64,000 nucleotides of DNA from Nostoc sp. FACHB-152 (GCF_014697475.1 NZ_JACJRV010000022.1:1-64000), one strand, 5' to 3'. Counted from the stretch's first letter, positions 36,831 through 46,426 are shown. Numbers and translations are program-made. The notes: a model not told the origin generated them from the letters alone.

Positions 36831-39089
36831 ATGAATATCAATCCGGGTGAATCAACCGTTGAGTTGAAACAACAAGTGCATTCTCAGATTCTGTTTGGCC
36901 CAGAATTAGACAAACACAGTAGTAGTGAACAGTTTCTACTGAGTATATATAACTCTGTGCAGACATCTATATTTATAGTGGATGTTCTGGAAGATGGAGA
37001 TTTTTGCTACGTAGCCCTCAATCCCACCCATGAACGGTGGATAGGGATTAGTTCAGAAAATCTCAGGGGCAAAAAGCCAGAAGACATCCTCTCCCCAGAT
37101 GATGCGGCTAAAGTGCGTCAGCACTATGCTGACTGTGTACGGTTTGGCAAAACTATTTCTTACGAACAATGCTTGCAATTTCAGGGCGTACCGACTTGGT
37201 GGAGTACAACACTGACACCACTGCGGGATGCCAATTCCAGAATTTATCGACTCATTGGTACAAGTAGTAATATCACTCCGGTCAAACAGGTAGCCCAAGC
37301 CAAAGAAATTCAGACAGCACAAGAGCAACTGTTAGAAGCGATCGCTCAATGGATACGCGAATCGTTAGACTTAGATACGCTACTGCATCATCTTGTCAAA
37401 GAAGTGCGACATTGTTTGGGGTGCGATCGCGTTTTGGTTTATCATATTCAACCCGAAGAGAATAGTGCAGTTATTGCCGAATCGACCATAACCGCCGATT
37501 CCTTTTTAGGGCAGAAATTCCCCGATCCTGGCTTAATCGCCAAATATCAAGAACGCAGTGGGCGCGGTTGTATTCAAATTGTTGAAGATATCTATACAGC
37601 TGGGTTACATCCTAGCCAAGTAGATGTTTTTGACTCTTTGCAAGTCCGAGCTAATTTAGTTGTACCGATTTGGTCACAGCAACAACTTTGGGGGCTGATA
37701 ACTGCCCAGCATTGCCATAAACCTCATCAATGGCAAGAGATAGAGATTGACTTACTTAAACAACTAGCCACCCAAATTGGTATTGCAGTCCACCAAGCCG
37801 AACTGCAAGAACAAGTACAGCATCTCAAAGCGCAGCTAGATTTGCAAAAACAGCAGCATCAAACCCAACTCCAGCAAGCGCAAAACTTTCAAGTGCTAGT
37901 ACGACGCATTACCGAACAAATCCGTGACCATCAACCACAAACGCAGGTATTGCAGACAGCCACCCAAGAACTTGTACCGTTACTCCAATTGGAATGTTGT
38001 TACATCGAAATTTATAGTAGTTGTGGTACTCAAGCAACTGTTACCTGCGAATATACAACTACTACATCTCAACACCAAGGGTTAACCAAAAAGGTGGCAG
38101 ACTTGCCAGAGGTTTATCGCTCACTGTTAGCAAAACAATATTGGCAATCTATAGAGATAGTACCTGGATGGCACCCAAAATTACTGGTTATCACCCAGTT
38201 AGCTTGTCCAATATTCGATGACCAAGGCATTTTGGGGAACTTGTGGCTGAGTAGACCCACACAAGAAATGTTTGACGAATTTGAAATTAGTTTAGTGCAG
38301 CAGATAGCTAATGAATGTGCGATCGCAATTCGCCAAGCGCGGCTTTACTCTGCAACTCAAGCACATTTACAACAATTAGAACAACAAGAACGCCTGAAAA
38401 ACGAATTCGTGAGAACCCTTTCCCACGAACTACGCACACCCATAACTAGCATTAGTCTCGCCGCCCAAACCCTCGAAAGCGCGCTTACCCCAGAAGGCAC
38501 TTTAAATATTGAAATTGTCCCCCAACTATTGCAGATTTTGCATAACGAGTGTGGGCGAGAAAGCAAGTTAATTAACGATTTGATGACACTTACATATCTT
38601 GAGGCTGAACCTACCGCGCCCACATTAATTGCCATCGACTTGCAAACATGGCTACCTCCTATCGTCGAATCCTTTCGAGACCTCACCCATTGCCAAAGAC
38701 AAAAATTACACCTAAATATTGATCAGTCACTTCCGCCGCTAGAAACAGACATCACCGATTTAGAACGGATAGTCACTGAAATTTTAACCCATGCTTGCAA
38801 ATATACTCCAGCAGGAGAAATAATTACCGTCACTGCTGACTTAATACAAGATGCAGTGCAACTTAGGATTACTAACTCTGGATTAGAAATTCCGGCTACA
38901 GACCTACCACGAATATTTGAACCATTCTATCGCTTGATGAGAAACGATCCCTGGGCATACAGTGGTACTGGATTAGAAATGGCTTTAGTACAGAAAATGG
39001 TCAAACATTTAGGCGGTTCAATTTATATAGAGAGTGCAAATTGTCAAACCACCTTCATTGTCAAATTTCCCACAGCAACTACTCTGTAA
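36831..39089 (+). CDS. PAS-GAF-GAF hybrid sensor histidine kinase
   Basis: The 752-residue protein has PAS (about residues 36-150), a cyanobacteriochrome-like GAF (about 185-335), a coiled coil (about 335-375), a second GAF-like domain (about 385-510), and a HisKA/HATPase unit with His532 in LSHELRTPITS. In the first GAF the chromophore Cys-His pair of AGLSxCHxxLL is replaced by Ser262-Gln263 (GLHPSQVDV), so covalent bilin binding is unlikely. The ATPase domain has a divergent N box (LTHACKYTPAGEI) and GTGLEMALV in place of GTGLGLALV. No response regulator adjoins. Start ATG 36831. Phosphorylation target unknown. Confidence 0.85.
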   Translation: MNINPGESTVELKQQVHSQILFGPELDKHSSSEQFLLSIYNSVQTSIFIVDVLEDGDFCYVALNPTHERWIGISSENLRGKKPEDILSPDDAAKVRQHYADCVRFGKTISYEQCLQFQGVPTWWSTTLTPLRDANSRIYRLIGTSSNITPVKQVAQAKEIQTAQEQLLEAIAQWIRESLDLDTLLHHLVKEVRHCLGCDRVLVYHIQPEENSAVIAESTITADSFLGQKFPDPGLIAKYQERSGRGCIQIVEDIYTAGLHPSQVDVFDSLQVRANLVVPIWSQQQLWGLITAQHCHKPHQWQEIEIDLLKQLATQIGIAVHQAELQEQVQHLKAQLDLQKQQHQTQLQQAQNFQVLVRRITEQIRDHQPQTQVLQTATQELVPLLQLECCYIEIYSSCGTQATVTCEYTTTTSQHQGLTKKVADLPEVYRSLLAKQYWQSIEIVPGWHPKLLVITQLACPIFDDQGILGNLWLSRPTQEMFDEFEISLVQQIANECAIAIRQARLYSATQAHLQQLEQQERLKNEFVRTLSHELRTPITSISLAAQTLESALTPEGTLNIEIVPQLLQILHNECGRESKLINDLMTLTYLEAEPTAPTLIAIDLQTWLPPIVESFRDLTHCQRQKLHLNIDQSLPPLETDITDLERIVTEILTHACKYTPAGEIITVTADLIQDAVQLRITNSGLEIPATDLPRIFEPFYRLMRNDPWAYSGTGLEMALVQKMVKHLGGSIYIESANCQTTFIVKFPTATTL

Positions 39090-39153
39090 CCCGCTTGCTG
39101 ATTGACTCGAAGTTGGCAAAACTGGCAAAATTTGCTATGCTTATAAGCAGTGT

Positions 39154-39225
39154 GGGTGACTAGCTCAACGGTAGAGCATCGGACTCTTAATCCGCTGGTT
39201 CTGAGTTCGAATCTCAGGTCACCCA
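39154..39225 (+). tRNA. trnK: tRNA-Lys (CTT anticodon)
   Basis: A 72-nt cloverleaf has the acceptor stem GGGTGAC / GTCACCC, D loop AGCTCAACGGTAGAG, anticodon loop CTCTTAA with CTT at 39186-39188, and T arm CTGAG-TTCGAAT-CTCAG. The CCA end is not encoded. It decodes AAG. It lies in the 542-nt gap after the histidine kinase. Confidence 0.93.
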
Positions 39226-39630
39226 CTTGTTTAAGTCTTCCCCTTTTCTCACAGTTTTATTTCACCGCAATCCACTGTATCCTGAAAACTATCAATAATA
39301 GATCCCTAAATTATCTATATTAATACAGCAGATCGCAGCTGAAGTAGTTACAAATTTTCTTCAAAAGGCCATATATCGAGAAGCTTTTAATCCTGCTGTC
39401 AGTTGATAATTTGCTTTTAAAGCATTACTCACACTGTATCAGCTTGTAAACTCTCGGTTTCGAGTGTCAAGTATCCATCGATATTCACTGTTGAGGTCAA
39501 AGAATACGCATCCTGAGGAATGCGATATCTGACGAAAAGCCGCTTTGCGTCTACGCATTCCTAACGAATGTCAAGAAACAGTTCTCTTTCTTAGAAATAG
39601 GTTAGTTTCATTTATGCTTACTGATTGTTT
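39226..39630. other. Intergenic region after tRNA-Lys
   Basis: No gene is visible. A stem with 9-bp arms AGGAATGCG (39516-39524) and CGCATTCCT (39554-39562) brackets a loop with further GCCGCTTTGCG structure, resembling the dispersed palindromes of this genome. It may be a repeat or a terminator of an undetected RNA. Confidence 0.4.
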
Positions 39631-40053
39631 TTAGGAAAGAGAATAGCCTGTGTTTTTTTGGACAAATTGTAAAACTTTGTGATAAGAATCTGGGTGGCTT
39701 GCGGGGTTGATGATAATAGGAAGAGTGCCATCTGGCAACCAAAAAGTTATTCGACCGTTAGATTCGTGACAAAAGGAACTGATACAGTAGAGGTTAACTA
39801 CATATTCATTTTTGTCATCGATAATTTTTACCCAGTGAGCATTTTCTAATTCCACATCAGTGACTTGTGCGACATATTGCAGAACTTTTTGATAGTCGTC
39901 TAGGTTACTTTGAGGGTTAATCACAATCGGAATGGCACTATCAGGCAACCAGAAGGTTACTCTACCGTTTTTTTCGTAGCAAAAAGCATTAACACGGTCA
40001 AAATTAATCACATATTCTTTCCTCTCGTAAAAGATTTTCATCCAGTACGCCAC
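39631..40053 (-). CDS. Small protein built of two tandem copies of one domain
   Basis: The 140-residue protein consists of two homologous halves. Both contain WxKI, EYVxN, FCxExNGRxTFWLPD, then P.VIN / P.IIN and DxYxKVLQ. Repeat one spans about residues 4-68 and repeat two about 73-137. I do not recognise a named family; no signal peptide or membrane segment is present, so it is cytosolic. The conserved Cys, His/Tyr and NGR..FWLPD features suggest a compact beta fold. Start ATG 40053. It sits alone between tRNA-Lys and pyrG. Confidence 0.75.
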   Translation of the reverse strand: MAYWMKIFYERKEYVINFDRVNAFCYEKNGRVTFWLPDSAIPIVINPQSNLDDYQKVLQYVAQVTDVELENAHWVKIIDDKNEYVVNLYCISSFCHESNGRITFWLPDGTLPIIINPASHPDSYHKVLQFVQKNTGYSLS

Positions 40054-40172
40054 AACATCTCCTTAAGTCCAATATTAAAAAATGATGCTCACCCTGTATA
40101 ACGAAATCTGTCAATTCTAAGTGAATGTTGGTGTGCGTGAACTCAAAGTTCAACAATTTGATTTTGAGTTGA

Positions 40173-41810
40173 TTAAAACACTTCTACAGGTGTCTGTAGA
40201 CTAGCATTAGGATGGGTACGAGCGATCGCAGCTTGCATAAATCCCTTAAATAAAGGATGAGGGCGGCTGGGACGCGATTGAAACTCAGGATGGAATTGGC
40301 AAGCTATAAAGAAAGGATGATCTGGTAATTCCACAATTTCTACTAAGCGTCCATCCGGAGAAGTACCACTAATCACATAACCAGATGCTAATAACAACTT
40401 GCGATAGGTATTGTTGAATTCGTATCTATGGCGATGGCGTTCTTCAACAATTTCTGCTTGATATAGCTTCGCAGCCAAAGTATCAGGCAGAATATGACAA
40501 GGATAGACACCCAAGCGCATTGTCCCGCCTAAATCAACTACATCTTGCTGTTCTGGCAAGAGGTTAATAACAGGATTGGTGGTGTAAGGGTCAAATTCAG
40601 CACTGTTAGCATCAGCATAACCACATATATTTCTTGCCCATTCAATGACAGCACATTGCATACCCAGGCACAAACCCAAGAAAGGAATATGGCGATCGCG
40701 GGCATATTTGATAGCAGCAATTTTACCATCTACTCCCCGTGTACCGAAGCCACCAGGCACAACCAAGCCATCAATGCCTTCAAGATAATTTTCGGCAGGT
40801 TCAGTTTCTAAAACTTCTGAGTTTACCCATCGCAAGCGTAAGTCAGAGTTGGTGGCAATTGCTGCATGGCGTAGTGCTTCCACAACCGACAAATATGCAT
40901 CACTTAGCCGCACATATTTACCGACAATGGCAATTTCCATAGTCCGCTTAGGACTGTAAAGCCGTTCCACCATTGTGCGCCACTGAGTTAAATCAGGTTG
41001 GCGTGGTTCCATGTTGAGCAATGCCAGTGCTTGCTCTGCCAATCCTTCCCGTTCTAAAATCAGAGGTACTTCATAGATACTGAGAGCGTCTTGAGAAGTG
41101 ATCACACATTTTTCGGGGACATCACAGAACTCAGACAGTTTTTGCTTTAATCCTGGGGGTATGGGGCGATCGCTCCGACAAACTAAAATATCTGGTTGAA
41201 TACCAATAGATCGCAGTTCCTTTACAGAATGTTGTGTCGGCTTAGTCTTCATTTCACCTGCCGAAGCAATGTAAGGCAACAGCGTAACGTGCATATACAA
41301 AACATTCTGCCGTCCCACTTGCTTACGTAACTGGCGAATTGCTTCCATAAACGGCAGTGATTCAATATCGCCTACCGTGCCACCAATTTCTGTAATTAAA
41401 AATTCGGGATTTGTATCTTTAGCCACCAATAAAATCCGGTTTTTGATTTCGTTGGTGATGTGGGGAATTACCTGTACCGTGCCGCCATTGTACTCACCGC
41501 GCCGTTCTCTGTTAATCACCGCTTGATAAATTGACCCTGTAGTCACACTGTTGAGGCGTGACATCAAAGTATCAGTGAAGCGTTCGTAATGACCCAAGTC
41601 CAAATCTGTCTCAGCCCCATCCTGGGTCACAAAAACTTCCCCATGCTGAAACGGACTCATCGTACCGGGATCGACATTGATATAGGGGTCTAATTTCAAA
41701 ATCGACACCGAATAATCCCGTGACTTGAGTAAACGGCCCAGACTTGCTGCTACAATTCCTTTGCCGATACTGGAAACTACACCTCCAGTGACGAAAATAA
41801 ACTTAGTCAT
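40173..41810 (-). CDS. pyrG: CTP synthase
   Basis: The 545-residue enzyme aminates UTP to CTP using glutamine. The N-terminal synthetase begins [18 protein letters not shown] and contains [21 protein letters not shown]; the C-terminal class I glutaminase has the nucleophile elbow [11 protein letters not shown] and the triad His and Glu in [10 protein letters not shown]. Length and order are normal. Start ATG 41810. It is followed on the plus strand by the amidase gene, 203 nt away across a spacer with GAAGTATGAAGTGTAAAGT tandem repeats. Confidence 0.97.
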   Translation of the reverse strand: MTKFIFVTGGVVSSIGKGIVAASLGRLLKSRDYSVSILKLDPYINVDPGTMSPFQHGEVFVTQDGAETDLDLGHYERFTDTLMSRLNSVTTGSIYQAVINRERRGEYNGGTVQVIPHITNEIKNRILLVAKDTNPEFLITEIGGTVGDIESLPFMEAIRQLRKQVGRQNVLYMHVTLLPYIASAGEMKTKPTQHSVKELRSIGIQPDILVCRSDRPIPPGLKQKLSEFCDVPEKCVITSQDALSIYEVPLILEREGLAEQALALLNMEPRQPDLTQWRTMVERLYSPKRTMEIAIVGKYVRLSDAYLSVVEALRHAAIATNSDLRLRWVNSEVLETEPAENYLEGIDGLVVPGGFGTRGVDGKIAAIKYARDRHIPFLGLCLGMQCAVIEWARNICGYADANSAEFDPYTTNPVINLLPEQQDVVDLGGTMRLGVYPCHILPDTLAAKLYQAEIVEERHRHRYEFNNTYRKLLLASGYVISGTSPDGRLVEIVELPDHPFFIACQFHPEFQSRPSRPHPLFKGFMQAAIARTHPNASLQTPVEVF

Positions 41811-41861
41811 AGTAATTTTGAATTTCTCTCTTGCGCCTTCTCAAAAAACATCGTCTGAAGT

Positions 41862-41895
41862 ATGAAGTGTAAAGTATGAAGTGTAAAGTATGAAC
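41862..41895. repeat. Tandem AGTATGAAGTGTAA repeat
   Basis: AGTATGAAGTGTAA occurs twice in tandem with a third partial copy in the divergent spacer between pyrG and the amidase gene. Confidence 0.7.
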
Positions 41896-42012
41896 TATTA
41901 GGTATAAATTTCACCCTTTAGTTTTGAAACTTCAGCTTTCAGCTTTTATTCTTCATCTTGATCTTGGTCATTTTGCCACAGTCACTATTGTGAAATCTTC
42001 TGTGTTTTTGTC

Positions 42013-43839
42013 GTGAAAAAAGTTTTAGGATTAGTAGTACTCAGCTTAATTGCCACCTCCTCTGTAGCATTGGCAGATTCATCTCTATTAGTTGTATTTC
42101 CTCAACCAAACTACCAAACCAGTGCGGAAAAAATCTTTTTTATTGGTACAGCACCACCCGATGGAAAGGTTCTGATCAATGGTAAGCTAATTAACCGCAG
42201 CAAGGATGGTCATTTTTCTCCAAGTTTCCCTTTGCAGTTAGGAGAGAATCTTTTTACTGTACGCCACAACAATCAAACCCTTCAAATCAAAGTCACAAGA
42301 CAATCGAGTCAACCTGAGTTACCGCAGGGAGTAGCTTTTGCTAAAGGTTCCCTGACACCAGCAGTGGATGTTGCCAGACTACCAGGGGAACTAATTTGTT
42401 TTAGTGCAGTTGCTCCCCCTAATGCTAGCGTGTCCGTGAACATAGCTAATCAAACTGTTGCCCTTGCACCTCAACCCCAACAAGTACAACTACCAGATAA
42501 TTTGGCAGCCCTCACTGGGCGAAACCAACCCACCGCCCAAGCAGCAGGCAAGTATGCGGGTTGTACAACAGTTAGACAACCTGAACCTACTGTTATGAGC
42601 CTAATTCAGGGTAACAACATCATTTCTGGTGCTGTTGTGGCAGATGCTAATCAAGAGATAGATTTAGGACAACCTCAGTTTAAACTGATTCTGAATGGTA
42701 AGACGATTACTCAACCAGGAACTGGCAAAATTAAAATCCTCTCACCTGCACAGTTACAGGTTGCTGAGGTGACGATAGACGCAGGCGTAGCACGTACTGG
42801 CCCTAGTACGGATTATTCGAGGCTTACCCCCCTGCCTAAAGGAACACAAGCTACAGTCACAGGCAAAGAAGGTGAGTGGTTGCGCTTAGACTATGGTGCA
42901 TGGATTAATAGTAAGGAAACTCGTATCTTACAGGGTGCGGTTCCGCCACGGACAATTATTCGCAGTGTCGGATATCGGAGGCTCCCCGGTACTACAGAGA
43001 TAGTTTTCCCTCTAGAAATTCCTGTACCCGCGAGCGTGCAACAAGGAGATAAAACTTTCACCTTGACACTCTACAACACTACTGCCCAAACAGATATTAT
43101 CCGTTTAGATGATGACCCTTTAATTTCTCGCCTTGATTGGCAGCAAGTGAATCCGGGACAGGTGCAATACACCTTTAACCTGAAAAAAGCTCAACAGTGG
43201 GGATATGAATTGAGATATGAAGGTACAACCCTGGTTTTAGCTTTACGTCATCCGCCGACAATTGAGCATCGGAGACGACAAACTCTATCTGGTATCAAGA
43301 TTGTACTTGATCCAGGACATGGTGGTAAAGAATCTGGCGCATCTGGCCCGACGGGATATCTTGAAAAAGATGTCAATTTGGCGGTATCAAAGCTATTGCG
43401 CGACCATTTGGTGAAGCTTGGGGCAACAGTCGTTATGACAAGAGACGTTGACAAAGATGTGTCTTTACCAGAGCGTCAAGCAATTATCAGTCAAGAAAAA
43501 CCTGCGATCGCACTTTCTATCCATTACAATTCTCTACCCGATAACGGCGATGCGGAAAATACCAAAGGAGTTGGTATGTTTTGGTATCATCCCCAAGCGC
43601 ATAACCTCGCGGTATTCATGCACAACTATTTAGTTAAAAAACTCAATAGACCTTCTTACGGTGTGTTTTGGAATAACCTCGCCTTGACGCGTCCGGCGGC
43701 TGCACCATCAGTATTGATGGAATTGGGTTTTATGAGTAATCCCAATGAATTTGAGTGGGTGACAAATCCGCAAGAACAGGAAAAGTTAGCCAAAGCTTTA
43801 GCAGAAGGAATTGTAGAGTGGTTTGCAAGTGTTAAGTAG
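42013..43839 (+). CDS. Secreted N-acetylmuramoyl-L-alanine amidase (Amidase_3)
   Basis: The 608-residue protein has a signal peptide (about 1-21, ending VALADS), a Pro-rich N-terminal region, an SH3-like segment around residues 255-300 (ARTGPSTDYSRLTPLPKGTQ), a beta-rich segment about 310-410, and a C-terminal Amidase_3 domain. Zinc-site motifs are VLDPGHGGKESGA and IALSIHYNS, and the catalytic Glu is in VLMELGFMSN. It cleaves the amide bond between MurNAc and L-Ala in periplasmic peptidoglycan. Anabaena AmiC amidases make septal nanopores, but this one cannot be assigned to that role. Start GTG 42013. Confidence 0.9.
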   Translation: MKKVLGLVVLSLIATSSVALADSSLLVVFPQPNYQTSAEKIFFIGTAPPDGKVLINGKLINRSKDGHFSPSFPLQLGENLFTVRHNNQTLQIKVTRQSSQPELPQGVAFAKGSLTPAVDVARLPGELICFSAVAPPNASVSVNIANQTVALAPQPQQVQLPDNLAALTGRNQPTAQAAGKYAGCTTVRQPEPTVMSLIQGNNIISGAVVADANQEIDLGQPQFKLILNGKTITQPGTGKIKILSPAQLQVAEVTIDAGVARTGPSTDYSRLTPLPKGTQATVTGKEGEWLRLDYGAWINSKETRILQGAVPPRTIIRSVGYRRLPGTTEIVFPLEIPVPASVQQGDKTFTLTLYNTTAQTDIIRLDDDPLISRLDWQQVNPGQVQYTFNLKKAQQWGYELRYEGTTLVLALRHPPTIEHRRRQTLSGIKIVLDPGHGGKESGASGPTGYLEKDVNLAVSKLLRDHLVKLGATVVMTRDVDKDVSLPERQAIISQEKPAIALSIHYNSLPDNGDAENTKGVGMFWYHPQAHNLAVFMHNYLVKKLNRPSYGVFWNNLALTRPAAAPSVLMELGFMSNPNEFEWVTNPQEQEKLAKALAEGIVEWFASVK

Positions 43840-43981
43840 TTAGACAATAGGCATGAAGGAAGCCAGACAAAAGGTTTGGTTTAAAGTTTAAGCGTAATTT
43901 TTGATATTCAATGAAAGCTGTCACAACGAAATATTAGGTAGTTCGTCTATCTTAGATAAGGGTTATTTGTCACCTTTACAA

Positions 43982-44245
43982 ATGGATAAAATACCGATTC
44001 TATTTCTGTCAGCAGATCCTAGCGATGCTGGTCGTTTGCGTTTAGGGCAAGAGTTACGAGATATACGTGAGAAACTACAACTCTCAAAGCAAAGAGATAT
44101 GTTTCAACTGGACTCTCGTGAGTCTGCACGCCCAGGAGGTATAACTCAAGCAATTCATGACATTAAACCGCAAATTGTTCACTTTTCTGGGCATGGAATG
44201 AGTACAGGAGAACTATGTTTAGAAAATACAATAGGAAAATATTTC
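43982..44245 (+). pseudogene. Truncated CHAT/TIR-type effector N-terminus
   Basis: From ATG 43982 the frame encodes MDKIPILFLSADPSDAGRLR then LGQELRDIREKL and later IVHFSGHGMSTGELCLEN, the N-terminal pattern of CHAT-like (caspase-fold) effector-associated proteins in cyanobacteria. The catalytic His segment (FSGHG) is present, but homology stops at about 44245 and the remaining frame, open to 44404, lies antisense to xisI. The rest of the protein, including the catalytic Cys, is missing, so this is a remnant. Truncation at the xisI end suggests replacement by the xisHI cassette. An upstream start at 43901 is not supported. Confidence 0.7.
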
Positions 44246-44584
44246 TCAAGTTCCAAACTCAGTAAATTGACGTACATAAGGTTCGTGAAACGCCAAAATA
44301 ATATCTTGCTTAGGTACTCCCATTTCTACCAATCGATTGGCAATTCCTTCTTCAGTACCATCATGCTGAATCCAAATTTTCCCATCTTTAATATCAAGAT
44401 GTAAAATACAGCCAAAATCGCGTTTATTTCCCCGCCAGCCGACATAAAGTAATTGATAGTGGTCTTGTTGTTCGTCGAAAATTGTCTGTATTTCATATTC
44501 TTCGGCATTTCGTTGCCTTGCGGCTCGTTTTTGCCGTTCTGAAAGAAGATGTCGAATATATTGCCGATATTGTTCTACAGCCAT
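44246..44584 (-). CDS. xisI: XisI-family protein
   Basis: The 112-residue protein matches XisI (fdxN-element excision controlling factor), typically encoded beside XisH. Features are VEQYRQYIRHLL and HYQLLYVGWRGN, then GCILHLDIKDGKIWIQHDGT, a beta-rich C-terminus. In Anabaena, XisH and XisI are required with the recombinase XisF for heterocyst-specific excision of the fdxN element, but free xisHI pairs occur widely without such an element, and no xisF or recombinase is seen here. It overlaps xisH by 10 nt. Start ATG 44584. Confidence 0.9.
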   Translation of the reverse strand: MAVEQYRQYIRHLLSERQKRAARQRNAEEYEIQTIFDEQQDHYQLLYVGWRGNKRDFGCILHLDIKDGKIWIQHDGTEEGIANRLVEMGVPKQDIILAFHEPYVRQFTEFGT

Positions 44585-44985
44585 TGACGAATCACCTCTT
44601 CTTGTACATCGTAAATCATCAATCGCAATTGATATTTGGCAACTGCTGAGGCAATAAATTTTCGTTGAAAAAAACTTTCATAAATCTGGACGCGCACCGC
44701 TAAATACAGTTGGCGTTCTGGGTCAATTTGATCTAAGGCATCCCGATAGTTTAAAAATTGTCCCAACGCAGTGTGAAATTCTGAAACATTTGATGGACTA
44801 ATAAAACTTTTAATCTCTACTGCAATTTTTTTGCCTTCTCGCTCTGCAGCTAACAGTTGCTCTGCTGCTAAATCAATCTCAAAATCTACATCATCCACAT
44901 TAATTTCATAAGGATCAGCCGTAATCTTCCAGCCTTCTTTTTCTAAAGCGGTTCTGACAATATTATGAAATCTATCCTTTGCCAC
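44575..44985 (-). CDS. xisH: XisH-family protein (nuclease-like fold)
   Basis: The 136-residue protein matches XisH. It has the arrangement Asp..Glu..(I)AVEIKSF (VDFEIDLAAEQLLAAEREG then KKIAVEIKSFIS), which looks like a PD-(D/E)XK-type nuclease core, followed by GQFLNYRDALDQ and RQLYLAVRVQIYESFFQ. It is the first gene of a two-gene unit with xisI, overlapping it by 10 nt. Whether the family is active on DNA is an inference from the motif. Start ATG 44985. Confidence 0.9.
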   Translation of the reverse strand: MAKDRFHNIVRTALEKEGWKITADPYEINVDDVDFEIDLAAEQLLAAEREGKKIAVEIKSFISPSNVSEFHTALGQFLNYRDALDQIDPERQLYLAVRVQIYESFFQRKFIASAVAKYQLRLMIYDVQEEVIRQWL

Positions 44986-45087
44986 AAAAGTTCACTATTT
45001 AAATATTAGGCTGGTAATAGCTAGGATCTACTTCATCAATTATGATGAGTTCATAGGTTCCTAATAGAGAGTATAAGGCTATCACTA

Positions 45088-45867
45088 TCAATCAGAAGTT
45101 TGCTTAGTGGCAGCTTGCTGTACTTGCTCAACCGATAAACTCAAAGCCTCTGCTATCTGTTCTACAGTCAAACCCATCGCTAACAGTCGGGGTACTGTTT
45201 CTAGCAAAGCTTCTTCTTTAATTTCTTGATACACTCTTGTTTGCTTCAATTCACTTAATCCAAACATTGCTGCTATCTCCTGTCGGCTTTTTTGCGGAAA
45301 TTTGTAGAATACTATTGTTTCTATTAATTCTATAATTCTGCCCTGAGTCAATTCATCAGCAAGTTCTTGCCTAGCTTGGTCTATTAACTTTCTTGCTGAT
45401 GCAATTGCAGTTTCTTCTGACTCGACGACTAATTGCACCACACCTACACCTAGTGGAAGGGTTGCATTTTCGCCTAACTCATCTAAATACACACGCTGTA
45501 TTTGCTCGGTTAGCAATAAACCACGATATTGAATTGGTACTTCTGGATCTAAACTTCTTTGAGGATACAATACGACTGCACGCCAATCATTGGGTAAATC
45601 ATATTGTCGAAAATATAAGAAAACCTCGCTAATGAAACGCGAATAAAATCTGGGATCTAATTGAAACTGAACTTCCACAAAGTAAATTAGCTGGCTGTCA
45701 GAATCTACATTCGGTAAAAATACTCCATCAATGCGAAAGGCGGTTTGCTTAATTTCAACTGAAGTAAATTTATAGATGTCACCAGTGACAGCCGACTCAC
45801 CAATTAACTCAAAAAATATGCTGGGGAAGTTCTGAAATAATTGATAAAAAATGGAATCAGTTTTCAT
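45088..45867 (-). CDS. Rpn/DUF2887 family PD-(D/E)XK nuclease-like protein
   Basis: The 259-residue protein belongs to the recombination-promoting nuclease (Rpn)/DUF2887 group common in cyanobacteria. It begins MKTDSIFYQLFQNFPSIFFE and has the nuclease-like core AFRIDGVFLP plus IYFVEVQFQLD (Asp, Glu and Gln where a Lys is often found). The C-terminal 60 residues (residues ~190-255) form a helical region (EALSLSVEQVQQAA). Related E. coli Rpn proteins cut DNA and stimulate RecA-independent recombination. It overlaps the DUF2085 gene by 4 nt (ATGA-type junction), so they may be co-transcribed. Start ATG 45867. Confidence 0.85.
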   Translation of the reverse strand: MKTDSIFYQLFQNFPSIFFELIGESAVTGDIYKFTSVEIKQTAFRIDGVFLPNVDSDSQLIYFVEVQFQLDPRFYSRFISEVFLYFRQYDLPNDWRAVVLYPQRSLDPEVPIQYRGLLLTEQIQRVYLDELGENATLPLGVGVVQLVVESEETAIASARKLIDQARQELADELTQGRIIELIETIVFYKFPQKSRQEIAAMFGLSELKQTRVYQEIKEEALLETVPRLLAMGLTVEQIAEALSLSVEQVQQAATKQTSD

Positions 45868-46385
45868 TGGCTGAAGATTTTGCTGTTTCTCAACCCACTA
45901 TGCAAAATTGGCATTGTAAACAGCCCCCAAGCCAAGCCTGTAATTAACCCAAATGGCGTAACCAGATAATTATTAAAATTCCACAAGCCAAAAATTTGCG
46001 CTGCTAATTCTAACGGATAAGCCATCATCAACACACTGGCTAAAGAAGCACCATTCCAACCATATTGACTTAACCAATAAAAACCTTTACCGCCAGTCAC
46101 AGCATACAGCAGACGAGTAATTAACAACCCTGTGACAGTACCATAACACCGCATACAAACAGCCATGATAAATGGGGGTGCTAAATCTAAGCCCATTTCT
46201 GGTTGCGGACACACATGATTTCCCATGAAATAAATGATGTTCGCAATACCCCCAAGCACCCATACTCCAGACGCAGCAAGAAAAGGAGCGACTGGCGGGC
46301 CAAAAACCATTCCCACCAGCAGAAAATCAGCAATGAAACTGACCCAATTAACTTGCAACTCTCTTGTGAAAGCAACTCTTGCCAT
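45864..46385 (-). CDS. DUF2085 membrane protein
   Basis: The 173-residue protein has about four hydrophobic segments and the DUF2085 signature: NHVCPQPEMG, then VCMRCYGTVTGLL (Cys-x2-Cys). The paired cysteines suggest a metal or redox centre in a membrane protein; family function is not established. The overlap with the Rpn-like gene downstream is 4 nt. Start ATG 46385. A CTTTGTG / TTTGCGG repeat lies just upstream. Inner membrane. Confidence 0.8.
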   Translation of the reverse strand: MARVAFTRELQVNWVSFIADFLLVGMVFGPPVAPFLAASGVWVLGGIANIIYFMGNHVCPQPEMGLDLAPPFIMAVCMRCYGTVTGLLITRLLYAVTGGKGFYWLSQYGWNGASLASVLMMAYPLELAAQIFGLWNFNNYLVTPFGLITGLAWGLFTMPILHSGLRNSKIFSQ

Positions 46386-46426
46386 TTCCTTTCTTTGCGC
46401 CCTTTGTGTTCTTTGCGGTTATTTTC

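Noticed and set aside
43901-43981. Upstream extension of the CHAT-like fragment
   Set aside because: The added residues do not resemble the family and ATG 43982 matches the usual start MDKIPILFLS.
44246-44404. C-terminal part of the open frame after the CHAT fragment
   Set aside because: This part lies antisense to xisI, which is the recognised gene there.
44246-44985. Evidence for an fdxN-type excision element around xisH/xisI
   Set aside because: No site-specific recombinase, fdxN gene or paired direct-repeat borders are visible in the window.
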